Origin: Microbacterium sp. SY138
Lineage (GTDB): Bacteria > Actinomycetota > Actinomycetes > Actinomycetales > Microbacteriaceae
Direction of reading: 5' to 3'
NCBI RefSeq assembly: GCF_039729145.1
Contig: NZ_CP155793.1
Location: 2,914,001-2,978,000 of the forward strand
Length of the DNA stretch: 64,000 nt
Of this stretch, positions 45,899 through 53,712 are shown in pieces. The stretch's first letter is position 1. Every line of letters starts with the position of its first letter. Position numbers and translations under genes: made by a program. The notes below the pieces were generated by a model. That model searched no databases. It saw only the letters and a list, made by a program, of their open reading frames with translations, and had not been told where the DNA came from.

Positions 45899-47371
45899 GT
45901 GACCCCGAAACGCACCAAGACCCTGCGCGCCGCCCTCTACGCTCGCCAGTCTGTCGCTGAGCCCGAGGGTATTCGCCGCCAGGTCGAGGCGTGCCAACAG
46001 CTCGCGGATGCACGCGACTACCTCGTCGTCGAGACCTATACCGACGACAGCGTGAGCGGCTACAAGTCGCGAGGCGATGGCACAGCGTTCAACCGGATGC
46101 TCGACGATGCACGCGCCGGCCGATTCGACGTGCTCATCGTGCGCAAGCTCGACCGGCTCGGGCGCTCGCTCGCCGCCCTCGAGGCGCTCAACGCGGCCCG
46201 GGTACAGGTGGTGACCACCGATGGCGAACTCGACCTCACGACGCCGTCAGGGCGACTCATCGCCAACGTGCTCACCTCGGTCGCGCGTGCGGAGAGCGAG
46301 ACCAAGGCCGAGCGCCGGGTGTTCGCCAACGCAGACCGCCGCGGGCGCGGCATCCCCACCTCGGGGCGCGTGCCCTACGGCTACAAGTGGGTGCCGACCA
46401 AGGTGCGCCTCGAGCGCGGCACCATCGAGGCGTATGAACTCGACGACGAGCGAGCCCCCGACGTGCGACGCATCTACGACGAGTTCCTGGCTGGGGTGCC
46501 GCTCGGCTCGATCGCACGCGACCTGACGCTCAGTGGCAGGCGCACCCTGCCGACCAAGCGCCACCCCGAGGGGGTGCCGTTCTCGCCCACCACTCTGCGG
46601 CGCATCCTGATGAGCCCCTACTACGCGGCGCTGTTGCCGCTGCCCAACGACGACAAGGATGCCCCCTACGATCAACGTGCCATCACGCGCGACACCTGCA
46701 TCGACGGCGCATGGCCCGCCATCGTCACGCCCGATGAGTGGGCCGAGGCCAAGGCCCGCCTCGAGCACCCCGAGCGCAAGACATCCCCCGGGCCCACTCG
46801 GCGATGGCTGCTCTCCGGGCTGGCACTGTGCGGGGTGTGCAAGCAACCCATCAGGGCAGGGGGCGGCGAGCGCGGGATACACAGCTACCGGTGCGGCTCG
46901 ATGGCTCATTTCATGCGCCGCGGGGTGCCCCTCGACGACTTCATCGAGCGCCTCATCGTGGCACGCCTCGAGCGCGCCGACGCCGTCGACCTGCTCGTCG
47001 ACCGCGAGCGCCCCGACGTGGATGCGCTGAGGGCTGAGCGGCGCCGCCTCGAGGTCAGCATCAGGCAAGCAGGTGACGACGAGCAGGATGGGCTCATTAC
47101 GCGCCCCGAGCGCGTGCGCCTCACCAAGCGCGCCAACGCCCGCATCGCCGAGCTCGACGCCAAGCTACAGGCCGGCGCGAATGTCGAGCCCCTGCGCGAC
47201 CTCGTGGGTGCGGCCGATGTGCGCGGTGTGTGGGATGCCCTGCCGCTCGGGCGCAAGCGTGCCGTGCTCGAGGCGCTGCTCACCATCGAGGTGCACAGCG
47301 TGGGTCAGGGCAACCGGCGCAACATGAGCGATGAGGCGATGGCCCGAACGCTCACGATCACCTGGCACTAG
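45899..47371 (+). CDS. large serine recombinase (site-specific integrase)
   Basis: A 490-residue serine integrase. Catalytic domain: RAALYARQSVAEPEGIRRQV (nucleophile Ser in YxRxS), DSVSGYKSRGDGTAFNRML, VRKLDRLGRSL. Recombinase domain: GRVPYGYKWVPTK and ILMSPYYAALL. Zinc ribbon: GLALCGVCKQPIRAGG, YRCG. A coiled coil near the C terminus (LRAERRRLEVSIRQ) fits subunit pairing. The start is GTG 45899. It probably integrates and, with a directionality factor not identified here, excises the element. Confidence 0.93.
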   Translation: MTPKRTKTLRAALYARQSVAEPEGIRRQVEACQQLADARDYLVVETYTDDSVSGYKSRGDGTAFNRMLDDARAGRFDVLIVRKLDRLGRSLAALEALNAARVQVVTTDGELDLTTPSGRLIANVLTSVARAESETKAERRVFANADRRGRGIPTSGRVPYGYKWVPTKVRLERGTIEAYELDDERAPDVRRIYDEFLAGVPLGSIARDLTLSGRRTLPTKRHPEGVPFSPTTLRRILMSPYYAALLPLPNDDKDAPYDQRAITRDTCIDGAWPAIVTPDEWAEAKARLEHPERKTSPGPTRRWLLSGLALCGVCKQPIRAGGGERGIHSYRCGSMAHFMRRGVPLDDFIERLIVARLERADAVDLLVDRERPDVDALRAERRRLEVSIRQAGDDEQDGLITRPERVRLTKRANARIAELDAKLQAGANVEPLRDLVGAADVRGVWDALPLGRKRAVLEALLTIEVHSVGQGNRRNMSDEAMARTLTITWH

Positions 47372-47571
47372 CCCTCGCCGGTGTGGTCCTCGTAAAGGCT
47401 GTCGCCAGCGTTGGCGTAGACGCTGTTGAGAGAGGCCATCGCATCGGCCTTGCGTGCGTAGTTCTCGCTCGTGCAGATCACCTGCCCATTCTGCGCTGAG
47501 TTCAGCGTCCAGTGGTATGGCTGATTCGCGTTCGTCTTCCAGAGGTGAAACTTCAGTACTCCAGCCGCCAT
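47368..47571 (-). CDS. DUF1508 (YegP-like) protein
   Basis: A 67-residue protein with one YegP/DUF1508 repeat: FHLWKTNANQPYHWTLNSAQ, NGQVICTSENYARKADAMAS, LNSVYANA. Function of the family is unknown. Convergent with the recombinase, stops overlapping by 2-3 bases. Confidence 0.85.
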   Translation of the reverse strand: MAAGVLKFHLWKTNANQPYHWTLNSAQNGQVICTSENYARKADAMASLNSVYANAGDSLYEDHTGEG

Positions 47572-47637
47572 AGCGACCCCCTTGTCGTCGTTTGAGCATG
47601 AGTCTGGCGGCAGCAGGGTGTCCAGCGCAACGGCTAC

Positions 47638-47808
47638 CTAGCCCCCGTGAATGGCCGGGCCGTCGAAGTCGGGCGGGATGACGACCGCCTCGAGCTCGAC
47701 AGTGTGGTCGTCAAGGTGGCCGCACGAGGGGCAGCGGAACCCGCGCGGGTCGTCGCGCATCACGACACTGCACTCAGGACACCGAGGCTGTGCGGCATCG
47801 TCGAGCAT
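47638..47808 (-). CDS. small zinc-ribbon protein (56 aa)
   Basis: MLDDAAQPRCPECSVVMRDD followed by RGFRCPSCGHLDDH: two CPxC pairs 16 residues apart form a zinc ribbon; an acidic tail ends PDFDGPAIHGG. ATG 47808 overlaps the stop of the upstream membrane gene (TGATG), which supports it as real despite its size. Unknown role; possibly nucleic-acid binding. Confidence 0.7.
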   Translation of the reverse strand: MLDDAAQPRCPECSVVMRDDPRGFRCPSCGHLDDHTVELEAVVIPPDFDGPAIHGG

Positions 47809-48080
47809 CACCCGACCACCAAGATGATGCTCGCCACTGAGGCGAGCACGACACCCAGCCCCACGAAACCGAACTCAGTTAGGCCCCACCACGCATCTGC
47901 TCGAGCGGTGGCCCTGATGTGGTCGGGATCGTTGGCAGGGTCAATCCACGTTCCCGTGAGCTCGCTCTGTGCATCACGGTTCTTGCCCATGATGCGAACG
48001 GCCGCGATGAGCGGGCCGACGACCGCGAACACGCCACCCACCGAATACAGGACGATGGCGAGCACCTGAGTCGAAGTCAT
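47808..48080 (-). CDS. two-helix membrane protein (90 aa)
   Basis: Helix 1 LAIVLYSVGGVFAVVGPLIA, cytoplasmic-type loop with RIMGKNRDAQSELTGTWID, helix 2 FGFVGLGVVLASVASIILVV. Coupled to the zinc-ribbon gene. No family recognised. Confidence 0.7.
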   Translation of the reverse strand: MTSTQVLAIVLYSVGGVFAVVGPLIAAVRIMGKNRDAQSELTGTWIDPANDPDHIRATARADAWWGLTEFGFVGLGVVLASVASIILVVG

Positions 48081-48099
48081 CGCGCGAGTCTAGCGTCGC

Positions 48100-48151
48100 C
48101 GGATACGCCCTCTTAGCGACCGCGCCCACTGTTGCTAACAGGGCGTATCCG
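48100..48151. repeat. inverted repeat IR1 in element control region
   Basis: Arms CGGATACGCCCT (48100-48111) and AGGGCGTATCCG (48140-48151). Inside, TTAGCGAC and GTTGCTAA extend the pairing imperfectly. It lies 20 bp upstream of the minus-strand membrane gene, so it is a candidate operator or transcript hairpin. Confidence 0.7.
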
Positions 48152-48315
48152 AGGGGTCTTAGTGTGCCCGCCATCCTGCGCCTGCGCCGAGGCGGTCGCT
48201 ACCGACGCGCGCCCCCTGTTTTTCTCACACACAACAGGCGCCGATGCACGCACAGCACCACGCTGAGACCCGCATGTTTCCGCGCCTCGAGGGCCTGCAC
48301 CCCATCCTGCGAGTG

Positions 48316-48356
48316 CCGTGAGACAAGAACGGTGAGACAGGCCCTGTCTCACCGTT
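48316..48356. repeat. IR2: GTGAGACARG repeats
   Basis: CCGTGAGACAAG (48316-48327), CGGTGAGACAGG (48330-48341) and the inverted CCTGTCTCACCG (48343-48354). The last two form a near-perfect palindrome with 14-bp arms (48328-48341 and 48343-48356) and one central base. Suggests a protein-binding iteron group. Confidence 0.75.
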
Positions 48357-48388
48357 ACGAGCGCCCCGTCGAGGGCCTCGCTATGACC

Positions 48389-48477
48389 ACCATGACGGAC
48401 ATGACGGATGGAATTGATTACCAGCTAAGAGCGCTCACACAGGGGTAAGCAGAACCATCCGTCATGTCCGTCATGGT
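48389..48477. repeat. IR3: four-copy ATGACGG iteron palindrome
   Basis: 23-bp perfect arms (48389-48411 and 48455-48477) with a 43-bp spacer. Each arm holds ATGACGG twice, so four copies, two per orientation. Placed upstream of the helicase operon, it could be the replication origin or a repressor site. The arms also encode mirror-image short peptides (MTTMTDMTDG; MTDMTDG), probably by chance of the repeat. Confidence 0.75.
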
Positions 48478-48531
48478 CGTCCGTTCAGGGGGCGCCGAAA
48501 GAACTTCGAAAGCGTGCATATTCGCGCTTTG

Positions 48532-48547
48532 TAGTGGTTCACCACTA
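48532..48547. promoter_or_regulatory. 16-bp palindromic operator, copy 1
   Basis: TAGTGGTTCACCACTA. A 13/16 match, TAGTGATTCGTCACTA, lies at 52711-52726 at the other end of the operon. The three differences keep the palindrome, which suggests one dimeric regulator binds both. Confidence 0.65.
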
Positions 48548-48652
48548 TCCCTACGCTTGATATCAGGCCCCGAGGAACACCTCGGCAAGGTAGGCGGTAA
48601 GCCCGTCACGTAGAACCGAATCGCTCGGCCTAGGCGATGTCCTCTCGGTGAG

Positions 48653-48676
48653 CGTGACTCCACTTTCGGAGTCACG
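48653..48676 (+). promoter_or_regulatory. hairpin immediately before the first operon gene
   Basis: CGTGACTCC-ACTTTC-GGAGTCACG, ending 3 nt before ATG 48680. GGAG lies inside the stem, so it could hide the ribosome-binding site. Confidence 0.6.
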
Positions 48677-48679
48677 AGC

Positions 48680-48796
48680 ATGGCTGAGACCGCCACCACC
48701 ACCGACGACACCATTGAGCGCATCGTCGCCTCCGCCCCGCCCCTGAGCGAGGCCACGCGCACCACCATCGCCGCCCTGTTCAAGGCAGGTGCGTGA
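48680..48796 (+). CDS. 38-residue protein, first gene of helicase operon
   Basis: MAETATTTDDTIERIVASAP, PLSEATRTTIAALFKAGA. The pattern ASAPPLSEATRTTIAALF resembles short proteins often found before phage-type primases in actinobacterial elements. It overlaps the next start (TGATG), which supports translation. Confidence 0.65.
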   Translation: MAETATTTDDTIERIVASAPPLSEATRTTIAALFKAGA

Positions 48797-49146
48797 TGCC
48801 GTACGACAGCCGCGAAAAGGCGCTGGCCGCCGGCCTCAAGGGCAACGCGAGCCGCACCACCGAGCGCGCGACCGAGATAGCGCGCGCTGCCGCAACGGCA
48901 CGCTGGCAGGGTCATGAGCCCAAGCGCCCGAGCTACCCCCTGCTCAGTGGTGCCGAGCTTGACTACTGGGTCGAGCGCATCCCGGTCGCGGTGCGGCTGT
49001 CGATGTCCCGCCCTCAGCTACGTCGCCGCGCCACGCTGCTCGCTCGTCAGGCAGCTGCCGAGGCCGCGCTCGAGAACGCCAAGCCCCCGACCGACACCCC
49101 GTTCGCTCTCCTGCACGCCGCACTCAGGGCGAGGGGTCAGCGATGA
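48796..49146 (+). CDS. hypothetical protein (116 aa)
   Basis: Basic, Ala/Arg-rich, helical protein: YDSREKALAAGLKGNASRTT, RPQLRRRATLLARQAAAEAA. Likely binds nucleic acid by composition only. Overlaps the helicase gene (ATGA). ATG 48796 is preferred to GTG 48793. Confidence 0.65.
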   Translation: MPYDSREKALAAGLKGNASRTTERATEIARAAATARWQGHEPKRPSYPLLSGAELDYWVERIPVAVRLSMSRPQLRRRATLLARQAAAEAALENAKPPTDTPFALLHAALRARGQR

Positions 49147-50600
49147 GCCGCGAGGTGGTCGCGACCGAGCGTCATATGCTCGACGCGCTCAACGACACCG
49201 CCCGCGCCGATGAGGCCGCCGACACACTGCGCCACGACCTCGTGAGCGAGAACGGCGCTCAGTGGCTCGAGTGGGATGGCAAGCGCTGGCTCGAGGTGCC
49301 TGACGCACGCGCGCTCGAGGTCGTGCGGAAGTGGCACTACGACTACAGCCGCGACGTGCTCGGTAACCTGCCGGCCAAGGATATCGGCCGCTTTCTCGGC
49401 ATCGGGGCCATCAGCGCCACTCTCAAGCTGCTGGCCGGCATCCTGATGCGGCGCACCGACGAGTTCGACGCTCACCCGCACCTGCTCAATGTCGCCAACG
49501 GCGTGCTCGACCTGCGTACAGGCGAGCTCAGCCGCCACGACCCCGGCCTGCTGCTCACCAAGCTGGCCCCCGTCGAGTACAAGCCCGGGGCGACGCACAA
49601 AGACTGGCAGGCGGCTCTCACCGCGCTGCCCAAGTCGGCGCGCGGATACGCCCGCATGCGGTTCGGGCAGGCCATCACGGGGCACACGCCCGACGACGAC
49701 ACGCAGGTGTTCCTCATCGGTGGCGGGTCGAACGGCAAGAGCACGATGCTCGACGCGGTGCGCCATGCACTCGGCGACTACGCGACCGTCGTGCCCGATG
49801 AGGTGCTGCTCGCCCGCCCCGGCGACCACCCCGCCAGCCTCATGACACTCAAGGGTGTGCGCCTCGCCGTCGCCGAGGAACTGCCCGATGGGCACCGCAT
49901 CAACGTCAAGCGGCTCAAGGACATCACCGGCACCGAGGTCATCACCGCGCGTCGCATGCGGCAGGATTTCGTGAGCTTCCCGGCCACCCACTCGCTGTTC
50001 GTGAGCACCAACTACCTGCCCATCGTCAGCGAGACCGACCACGGCACCTGGCGCCGCCTCATCCCGCTCACGTTCCCTCGCGAGTTCGTCAAGGGCACCC
50101 CGACCCGCAAGGGGCAGCGCAAGGGCGACCGCCACCTGCGCACCCGCCTGCGCCGAGGCTCGGGCGGCCGATCTGAGGCGGTGCTCGCCTGGCTCGTCGC
50201 GGGTGCGCGGGAATGGTTCGACGAGGGCATGCGCCTGCCGGTGCCGCCTCAGCGCGTAGAGGCTGACACCCGCGAATGGCGCAAGGAAACCGATGTCATC
50301 ATGCGGTTCGTCGATGACGCGCTCATCGTCGACCCGGAGGCATTCACCGCCTCGAGCGAGCTGTACGCGCTGTTCACCGGATGGCAGGCGGTCAACGGTC
50401 TCGGTAAGTGGTCAACGCAGACATTCAGCGCCCGCCTCGCTCAGCACGACGACCTCGCCGGCCGTGTCGAGCTCACCCGCACCACCGCATTGCGCGGCTG
50501 GCGAGGGCTCGCCCTGCGCGACGACGCCCGCGTCAACGTCGAGTTCGCTCGCCAGGTCGCGCACCTCACCCCCGCACCCACCACCCTCACCACCGATTGA
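49143..50600 (+). CDS. P4/D5-family DNA helicase (phage/plasmid primase-type)
   Basis: SF3 helicase of 485 residues. D5_N-like N-terminal region with LLNVANGVLDLRTGELSRHD; Walker A LIGGGSNGKSTMLD at about residues 190-203; Walker B VRLAVAEELPDG; motif C HSLFVSTNYLPIVSETDHGT with the WRRLIPLTFP arginine region; a winged-helix C terminus. No N-terminal primase domain is visible, so it is likely helicase only, loading at an element origin. Confidence 0.9.
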   Translation: MSREVVATERHMLDALNDTARADEAADTLRHDLVSENGAQWLEWDGKRWLEVPDARALEVVRKWHYDYSRDVLGNLPAKDIGRFLGIGAISATLKLLAGILMRRTDEFDAHPHLLNVANGVLDLRTGELSRHDPGLLLTKLAPVEYKPGATHKDWQAALTALPKSARGYARMRFGQAITGHTPDDDTQVFLIGGGSNGKSTMLDAVRHALGDYATVVPDEVLLARPGDHPASLMTLKGVRLAVAEELPDGHRINVKRLKDITGTEVITARRMRQDFVSFPATHSLFVSTNYLPIVSETDHGTWRRLIPLTFPREFVKGTPTRKGQRKGDRHLRTRLRRGSGGRSEAVLAWLVAGAREWFDEGMRLPVPPQRVEADTREWRKETDVIMRFVDDALIVDPEAFTASSELYALFTGWQAVNGLGKWSTQTFSARLAQHDDLAGRVELTRTTALRGWRGLALRDDARVNVEFARQVAHLTPAPTTLTTD

Positions 50601-50611
50601 AAGGCACGACC

Positions 50612-51238
50612 ATGACCGACAAGACCCTGTACAACGAGCGCATCAACGGCAAGCTCATCATGCTGCCCGACCCTGTCGCCCAGCCCGACATCGCGGCCGC
50701 GCTCGACAAGCTCAAGGCCATCAGCGCCGCTCGACGTGAGGCCATCGTCGTGCGAGACACAGCGAGCGCCACGCTCGCTCAGGCGATGACCTCCGAGCGC
50801 GACGACATCGCCAAGGCGATGCTCGACGACCTGTCGTTCGTCCCCGAGGGAGTTGCCGAGACCACACTCGAGGCGCAGACCGTGGCACGCACGGCGCAGA
50901 CACGCCTCAGCGGCCTCGTCGAGGCTCGCAGGCTGGCCGTGGATGAGCTCGAGGCGGCTGTCGCGGGCAACGGCAAAGCGTGGGGCAAGACAATGCGGGA
51001 GCGGGCCGCCAGCGCGGTGCTGACGCTCACCACCGCTCTCGACATGGCCGTCAAGGCTCGCCTCGAGCTCGACGAGGCGGTCGGCGTGCTCAAGATGCTC
51101 GAGGCCCGAAAGGCCGGCGACGACCCCGCGCTCAACTTGGCGATGCGGGGCGGCAACCACGCCATCGCCATCGGCACCGCCATCGACAACCTCCGCGAAG
51201 CGCTTGTCGCGGCACAGCGAGAGGTCGAGGGACTGTGA
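50612..51238 (+). CDS. coiled-coil protein (208 aa)
   Basis: Almost entirely helical: DIAAALDKLKAISAARREAI, VARTAQTRLSGLVEARRLAV, KARLELDEAVGVLKMLEARK. May be a scaffold or structural protein. RBS GAAAGG 10 nt before ATG 50612. Overlaps the next gene (GTGA). Family not recognised. Confidence 0.7.
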   Translation: MTDKTLYNERINGKLIMLPDPVAQPDIAAALDKLKAISAARREAIVVRDTASATLAQAMTSERDDIAKAMLDDLSFVPEGVAETTLEAQTVARTAQTRLSGLVEARRLAVDELEAAVAGNGKAWGKTMRERAASAVLTLTTALDMAVKARLELDEAVGVLKMLEARKAGDDPALNLAMRGGNHAIAIGTAIDNLREALVAAQREVEGL

Positions 51239-51684
51239 GCGAGGCGCGCATCGTCAGCGAGTGGCTGGCGGCAGGTCTCGCCGCCGAGGCCGCGAGCGAG
51301 ACCGCCCGACTCGCTGTCGTTCCTGACCCCGAGCCTGACCCGTTCGACGACGATTTCGGCACCAATGACCCGCACGAGCGAGTCATGTACGGGCTCATCA
51401 CGGGTGAGCGCCCTGCCACCGCCGCTGAGGAACTCGAGCTAGACCTCATCGAGCTCGAGGAATTCAAGCGCCAAGCGATCGAACGTCGCATCACGGAGCT
51501 GCCCACCGTCACCGCGGCCTACGCGGTGATCGAGGCGGGCCTCACCGAAGTCACGCGCCGCGCCTACCTCGGGCTCGACGAGGCGATGCCCGGCGAGCGT
51601 TCAGACCTGCTCAACGTGCTGGTCGGCATCTACAAGCTTCGCCTCGAGGCGCTGCCCCACCACCCCACCACCGGAAAGGCATGA
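51235..51684 (+). CDS. hypothetical acidic protein (149 aa)
   Basis: GTG start within the preceding stop. Acidic N-terminal region (PEPDPFDDDFGTNDPHERVM) followed by helices EELELDLIELEEFKRQAIER and GERSDLLNVLVGIYKLRLEA. No family recognised; coupling at both ends shows it belongs to the operon. Confidence 0.65.
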   Translation: MSEARIVSEWLAAGLAAEAASETARLAVVPDPEPDPFDDDFGTNDPHERVMYGLITGERPATAAEELELDLIELEEFKRQAIERRITELPTVTAAYAVIEAGLTEVTRRAYLGLDEAMPGERSDLLNVLVGIYKLRLEALPHHPTTGKA

Positions 51685-51872
51685 CCATGACCACCAAGAC
51701 CCCCGCACAGCTCCGAGCTCGCGAGGCCGCCCTTGTCGCCGAACTCGAGCGCCGGAAGTCCCCGAGCGAACGGCAGGCCGACGCCCTGCTCGGCACCGAG
51801 GTCGAGGATGGGTACGACCCGGACATCGATACGAGCAGGCAGCAGGCCAACCACCTGCTCGGCGAGAGCTAG
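51681..51872 (+). CDS. hypothetical protein (63 aa)
   Basis: MTMTTKTPAQLRAREAALVA, ELERRKSPSERQADALLG, then an acidic tail repeating the RQQANHLLG / RQADALLG theme. ATGA overlap with the gene before. Unknown. Confidence 0.6.
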   Translation: MTMTTKTPAQLRAREAALVAELERRKSPSERQADALLGTEVEDGYDPDIDTSRQQANHLLGES

Positions 51873-51894
51873 ATCGAGGACGCTCGGGGACACC

Positions 51895-52275
51895 ATGCCC
51901 ATCGACCCTCGCACCCCAGTCGGCGACTACGACCGCATCGCCATCGAATTCAAGGCCCTCAAAGACCGGCTCAGCGAGCTCGAGTCACCGACTGGCACCC
52001 AGGTGTTCAGAACGGTCGCCAAGCTCGAGGCGCTCGTCAACGACATTCAGGCCGAGCTCGCCGATTTCATCGCCAACGATGTCGAGACCATCGTCGACCA
52101 GCGGGTCGCCATCGCGCTGGCGTCGTGGTTCTCGGGCTCGGTGTCCATCGGCGGCAACCTGTTCGTCAACGGCACTGTCACGGCCCCGGGGGCTCGCTCG
52201 ACGCCGCTGAGCAGCGCACCCAACCGCGTCACCGCCTGGCTGGCCGGCGATGGCCGCCTCGGTCACACGTCATGA
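51895..52275 (+). CDS. phage tail-tip/fibre-like protein (126 aa)
   Basis: N-terminal coiled coil (YDRIAIEFKALKDRLSELES; VAKLEALVNDIQAELADFIA) and a C-terminal stretch GSVSIGGNLFVNGTVTAPGA, a beta-strand pattern seen in trimeric phage tail or receptor-binding proteins. If so, it is the only virion-like gene in the element. Assignment is by pattern and modest. Confidence 0.5.
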   Translation: MPIDPRTPVGDYDRIAIEFKALKDRLSELESPTGTQVFRTVAKLEALVNDIQAELADFIANDVETIVDQRVAIALASWFSGSVSIGGNLFVNGTVTAPGARSTPLSSAPNRVTAWLAGDGRLGHTS

Positions 52276-52442
52276 CCCGCTACAAGCAGGACGGGCACGT
52301 CACCAACGTCGACCGCTCGCCCGACACCGGCAGCCTCGTCGTGTGCACATGCGGCGCTGCACTCGGGCCACTGGGTGACCACGGGCGGGCGCTTATCATC
52401 GCTCAGGAGCACCGCGAGCGGCACCACCGTCGGTGGTGCTAG
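52272..52442 (+). CDS. small Cys/His protein (56 aa)
   Basis: MTRYKQDGHVTNVDRSPDTG, SLVVCTCGAALGPLGDHGRA, then HRERHHRRWC. The CTC pair and His-rich end could bind a metal. ATGA overlap with the preceding gene; last gene of the operon. Confidence 0.6.
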   Translation: MTRYKQDGHVTNVDRSPDTGSLVVCTCGAALGPLGDHGRALIIAQEHRERHHRRWC

Positions 52443-52510
52443 ACCACCGGGCGGCCGGCCTTTCGAGAGTGTTGCGACGGTCGCTCGGCTTCCGCGCCTC
52501 GGCGCGATGA

Positions 52511-52549
52511 AAGAGCCCCCTCAGCGAGTGGAACGCTGAGGGGGCTCTT
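52511..52549 (+). terminator. 16-bp hairpin terminator of the element operon
   Basis: Arms AAGAGCCCCCTCAGCG / CGCTGAGGGGGCTCTT followed by a weak T-rich stretch. Confidence 0.88.
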
Positions 52550-52598
52550 GCAAATTCTTGCCCTGACCAGGGATTTATTGCCAACGAGGGAGGCCGAT

Positions 52599-52671
52599 GC
52601 CAGGAACTGATTAGGCTGTCGGCGGCAGGTTCAGTGCGTTAGGTATGCCGACAGCCTAATCAGTTCCTGGC
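52599..52671. repeat. 25-bp perfect inverted repeat with 23-bp spacer
   Basis: Arms 52599-52623 and 52647-52671 are exact reverse complements. It follows the operon terminator and has no T-run. It is too long for a normal operator; it could be a double-strand replication site, a recombination or mobilisation site, or a strong hairpin insulating the accessory genes. Confidence 0.8.
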
Positions 52672-52710
52672 GCGAGCCTCTGCGGACACACCGCGTCGAG
52701 CCGAAAATGT

Positions 52711-52726
52711 TAGTGATTCGTCACTA
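52711..52726. promoter_or_regulatory. 16-bp palindromic operator, copy 2
   Basis: TAGTGATTCGTCACTA; see copy 1 at 48532. It lies three bases past the stop of the minus-strand 61-aa gene. Confidence 0.6.
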
Positions 52727-52728
52727 AG

Positions 52729-52914
52729 TCAGGCGGTGCGAGCGGACTGCTGCCAAACCTCGACCAGGTGACGCTGGCTCTGCGAGCGCTGAGCAATGCT
52801 GACCGCTTCCTGCATGCGGTGATCCAACTCGAGGTTCTGAAGCTCCGCGTAGTACTGATCGCGGGCCGACTGTCCGGATCGCGTTGCCTGAGTGACTAGT
52901 CTTCGCTTGGCCAT
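52729..52914 (-). CDS. hypothetical protein (61 aa)
   Basis: Helical, Gln/Arg-rich: MAKRRLVTQATRSGQSARDQ, YYAELQNLELDHRMQEAVSI. GAGGCGAT upstream of the start serves as a weak RBS. Could be a small regulator for the palindromic operators, but no helix-turn-helix is evident. Confidence 0.55.
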   Translation of the reverse strand: MAKRRLVTQATRSGQSARDQYYAELQNLELDHRMQEAVSIAQRSQSQRHLVEVWQQSARTA

Positions 52915-52947
52915 GATCGCCTCCCCTGTGCTCTGATGATAACTCGC

Positions 52948-53703
52948 CTATAGGACATTGTGAATGACCGTCGCGGCCTCGGTCGCTTTTTCCACCGTGT
53001 CCACGTCATTCAACACCAGACTCCCGACATTGGCTCGGATCGGGACATCTAGTGAGAGCACTCCATCACACCGAGTTGTGTTCGGCTTGAGAATCGGGAT
53101 GGCGAGCACCTCGGCGTACTTGTCGACGATGTTGAGGAACTCAGCCATCGTCATGCCGCATCGATCCTCGAGCGGCACACGAGTCCAGTCAGCTTCAGTC
53201 TTAACCTTGCCGCTGCCCCAACGCGCTTGGATGGGGCGCCAGTCGACATGCTCGATGGCGACGTTGCGCCAGGCTTCTCCTATGGCACCCTTGCCCGAGA
53301 CCCATACGACCTTCGATTGCTGAGGGAGATCGGACATGCGGTACCGGTCAACTCTTTCGAGCTGCTTGCGCCCGAAGAGCCCGAACCGGCGCCGCACCCG
53401 GAACACGCTGGCTCCCAGCAGTGTGATGTCGATTCGGTGCCGACGGGCGACCTCTCTTATAACCGGCAGCAGGAACAGTCGAATGCGCTCCTGGCGAGCC
53501 GCCTTACCTCGGCCGATGAACACCGCCACCGCAGTCCAGATCGCGTCGGTAAGCACCAAGGCTCCGGTACCGGCAAGCAACCAGAAGCGTGCGACCGGAT
53601 CATCCTTGATGAAGCTTTGGTCGACGAGACCGTTGAACAGTACTAGAACGAACAGCCCTAGACCGAGCAACAGCTTGAGAAATAGCGCGAGCCCCCTATG
53701 CAC
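52948..53703 (-). CDS. two-TM protein with GAF-like cytoplasmic domain
   Basis: A 251-residue protein: two membrane helices (FLKLLLGLGLFVLVLFNGLV; FWLLAGTGALVLTDAIWTAV), a basic linker, then a domain starting RLFLLPVIREVARRHRIDIT and ending AIPILKPNTTRCDGVLSLDV. The order of strands, the GKGAIGEAWRN turn and the final GVLSLDVP strand resemble a GAF sensor domain. No output domain. As the accessory gene at the element end it may be a fitness or defence gene; this is inference. Confidence 0.65.
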   Translation of the reverse strand: MHRGLALFLKLLLGLGLFVLVLFNGLVDQSFIKDDPVARFWLLAGTGALVLTDAIWTAVAVFIGRGKAARQERIRLFLLPVIREVARRHRIDITLLGASVFRVRRRFGLFGRKQLERVDRYRMSDLPQQSKVVWVSGKGAIGEAWRNVAIEHVDWRPIQARWGSGKVKTEADWTRVPLEDRCGMTMAEFLNIVDKYAEVLAIPILKPNTTRCDGVLSLDVPIRANVGSLVLNDVDTVEKATEAATVIHNVL

Positions 53704-53712
53704 GGGCTCAGG

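Noticed and set aside
48164..48448. 94-codon plus-strand frame in the element control region
   Set aside because: Arg/Cys-rich, no RBS, runs through three inverted repeats; its end MTTMTDMTDG is explained by the ATGACGG iterons.
48389..48477. CRISPR-like repeats
   Set aside because: Only two inverted arms with internal 7-mers; no regular direct repeats with spacers, and no cas genes in the window.
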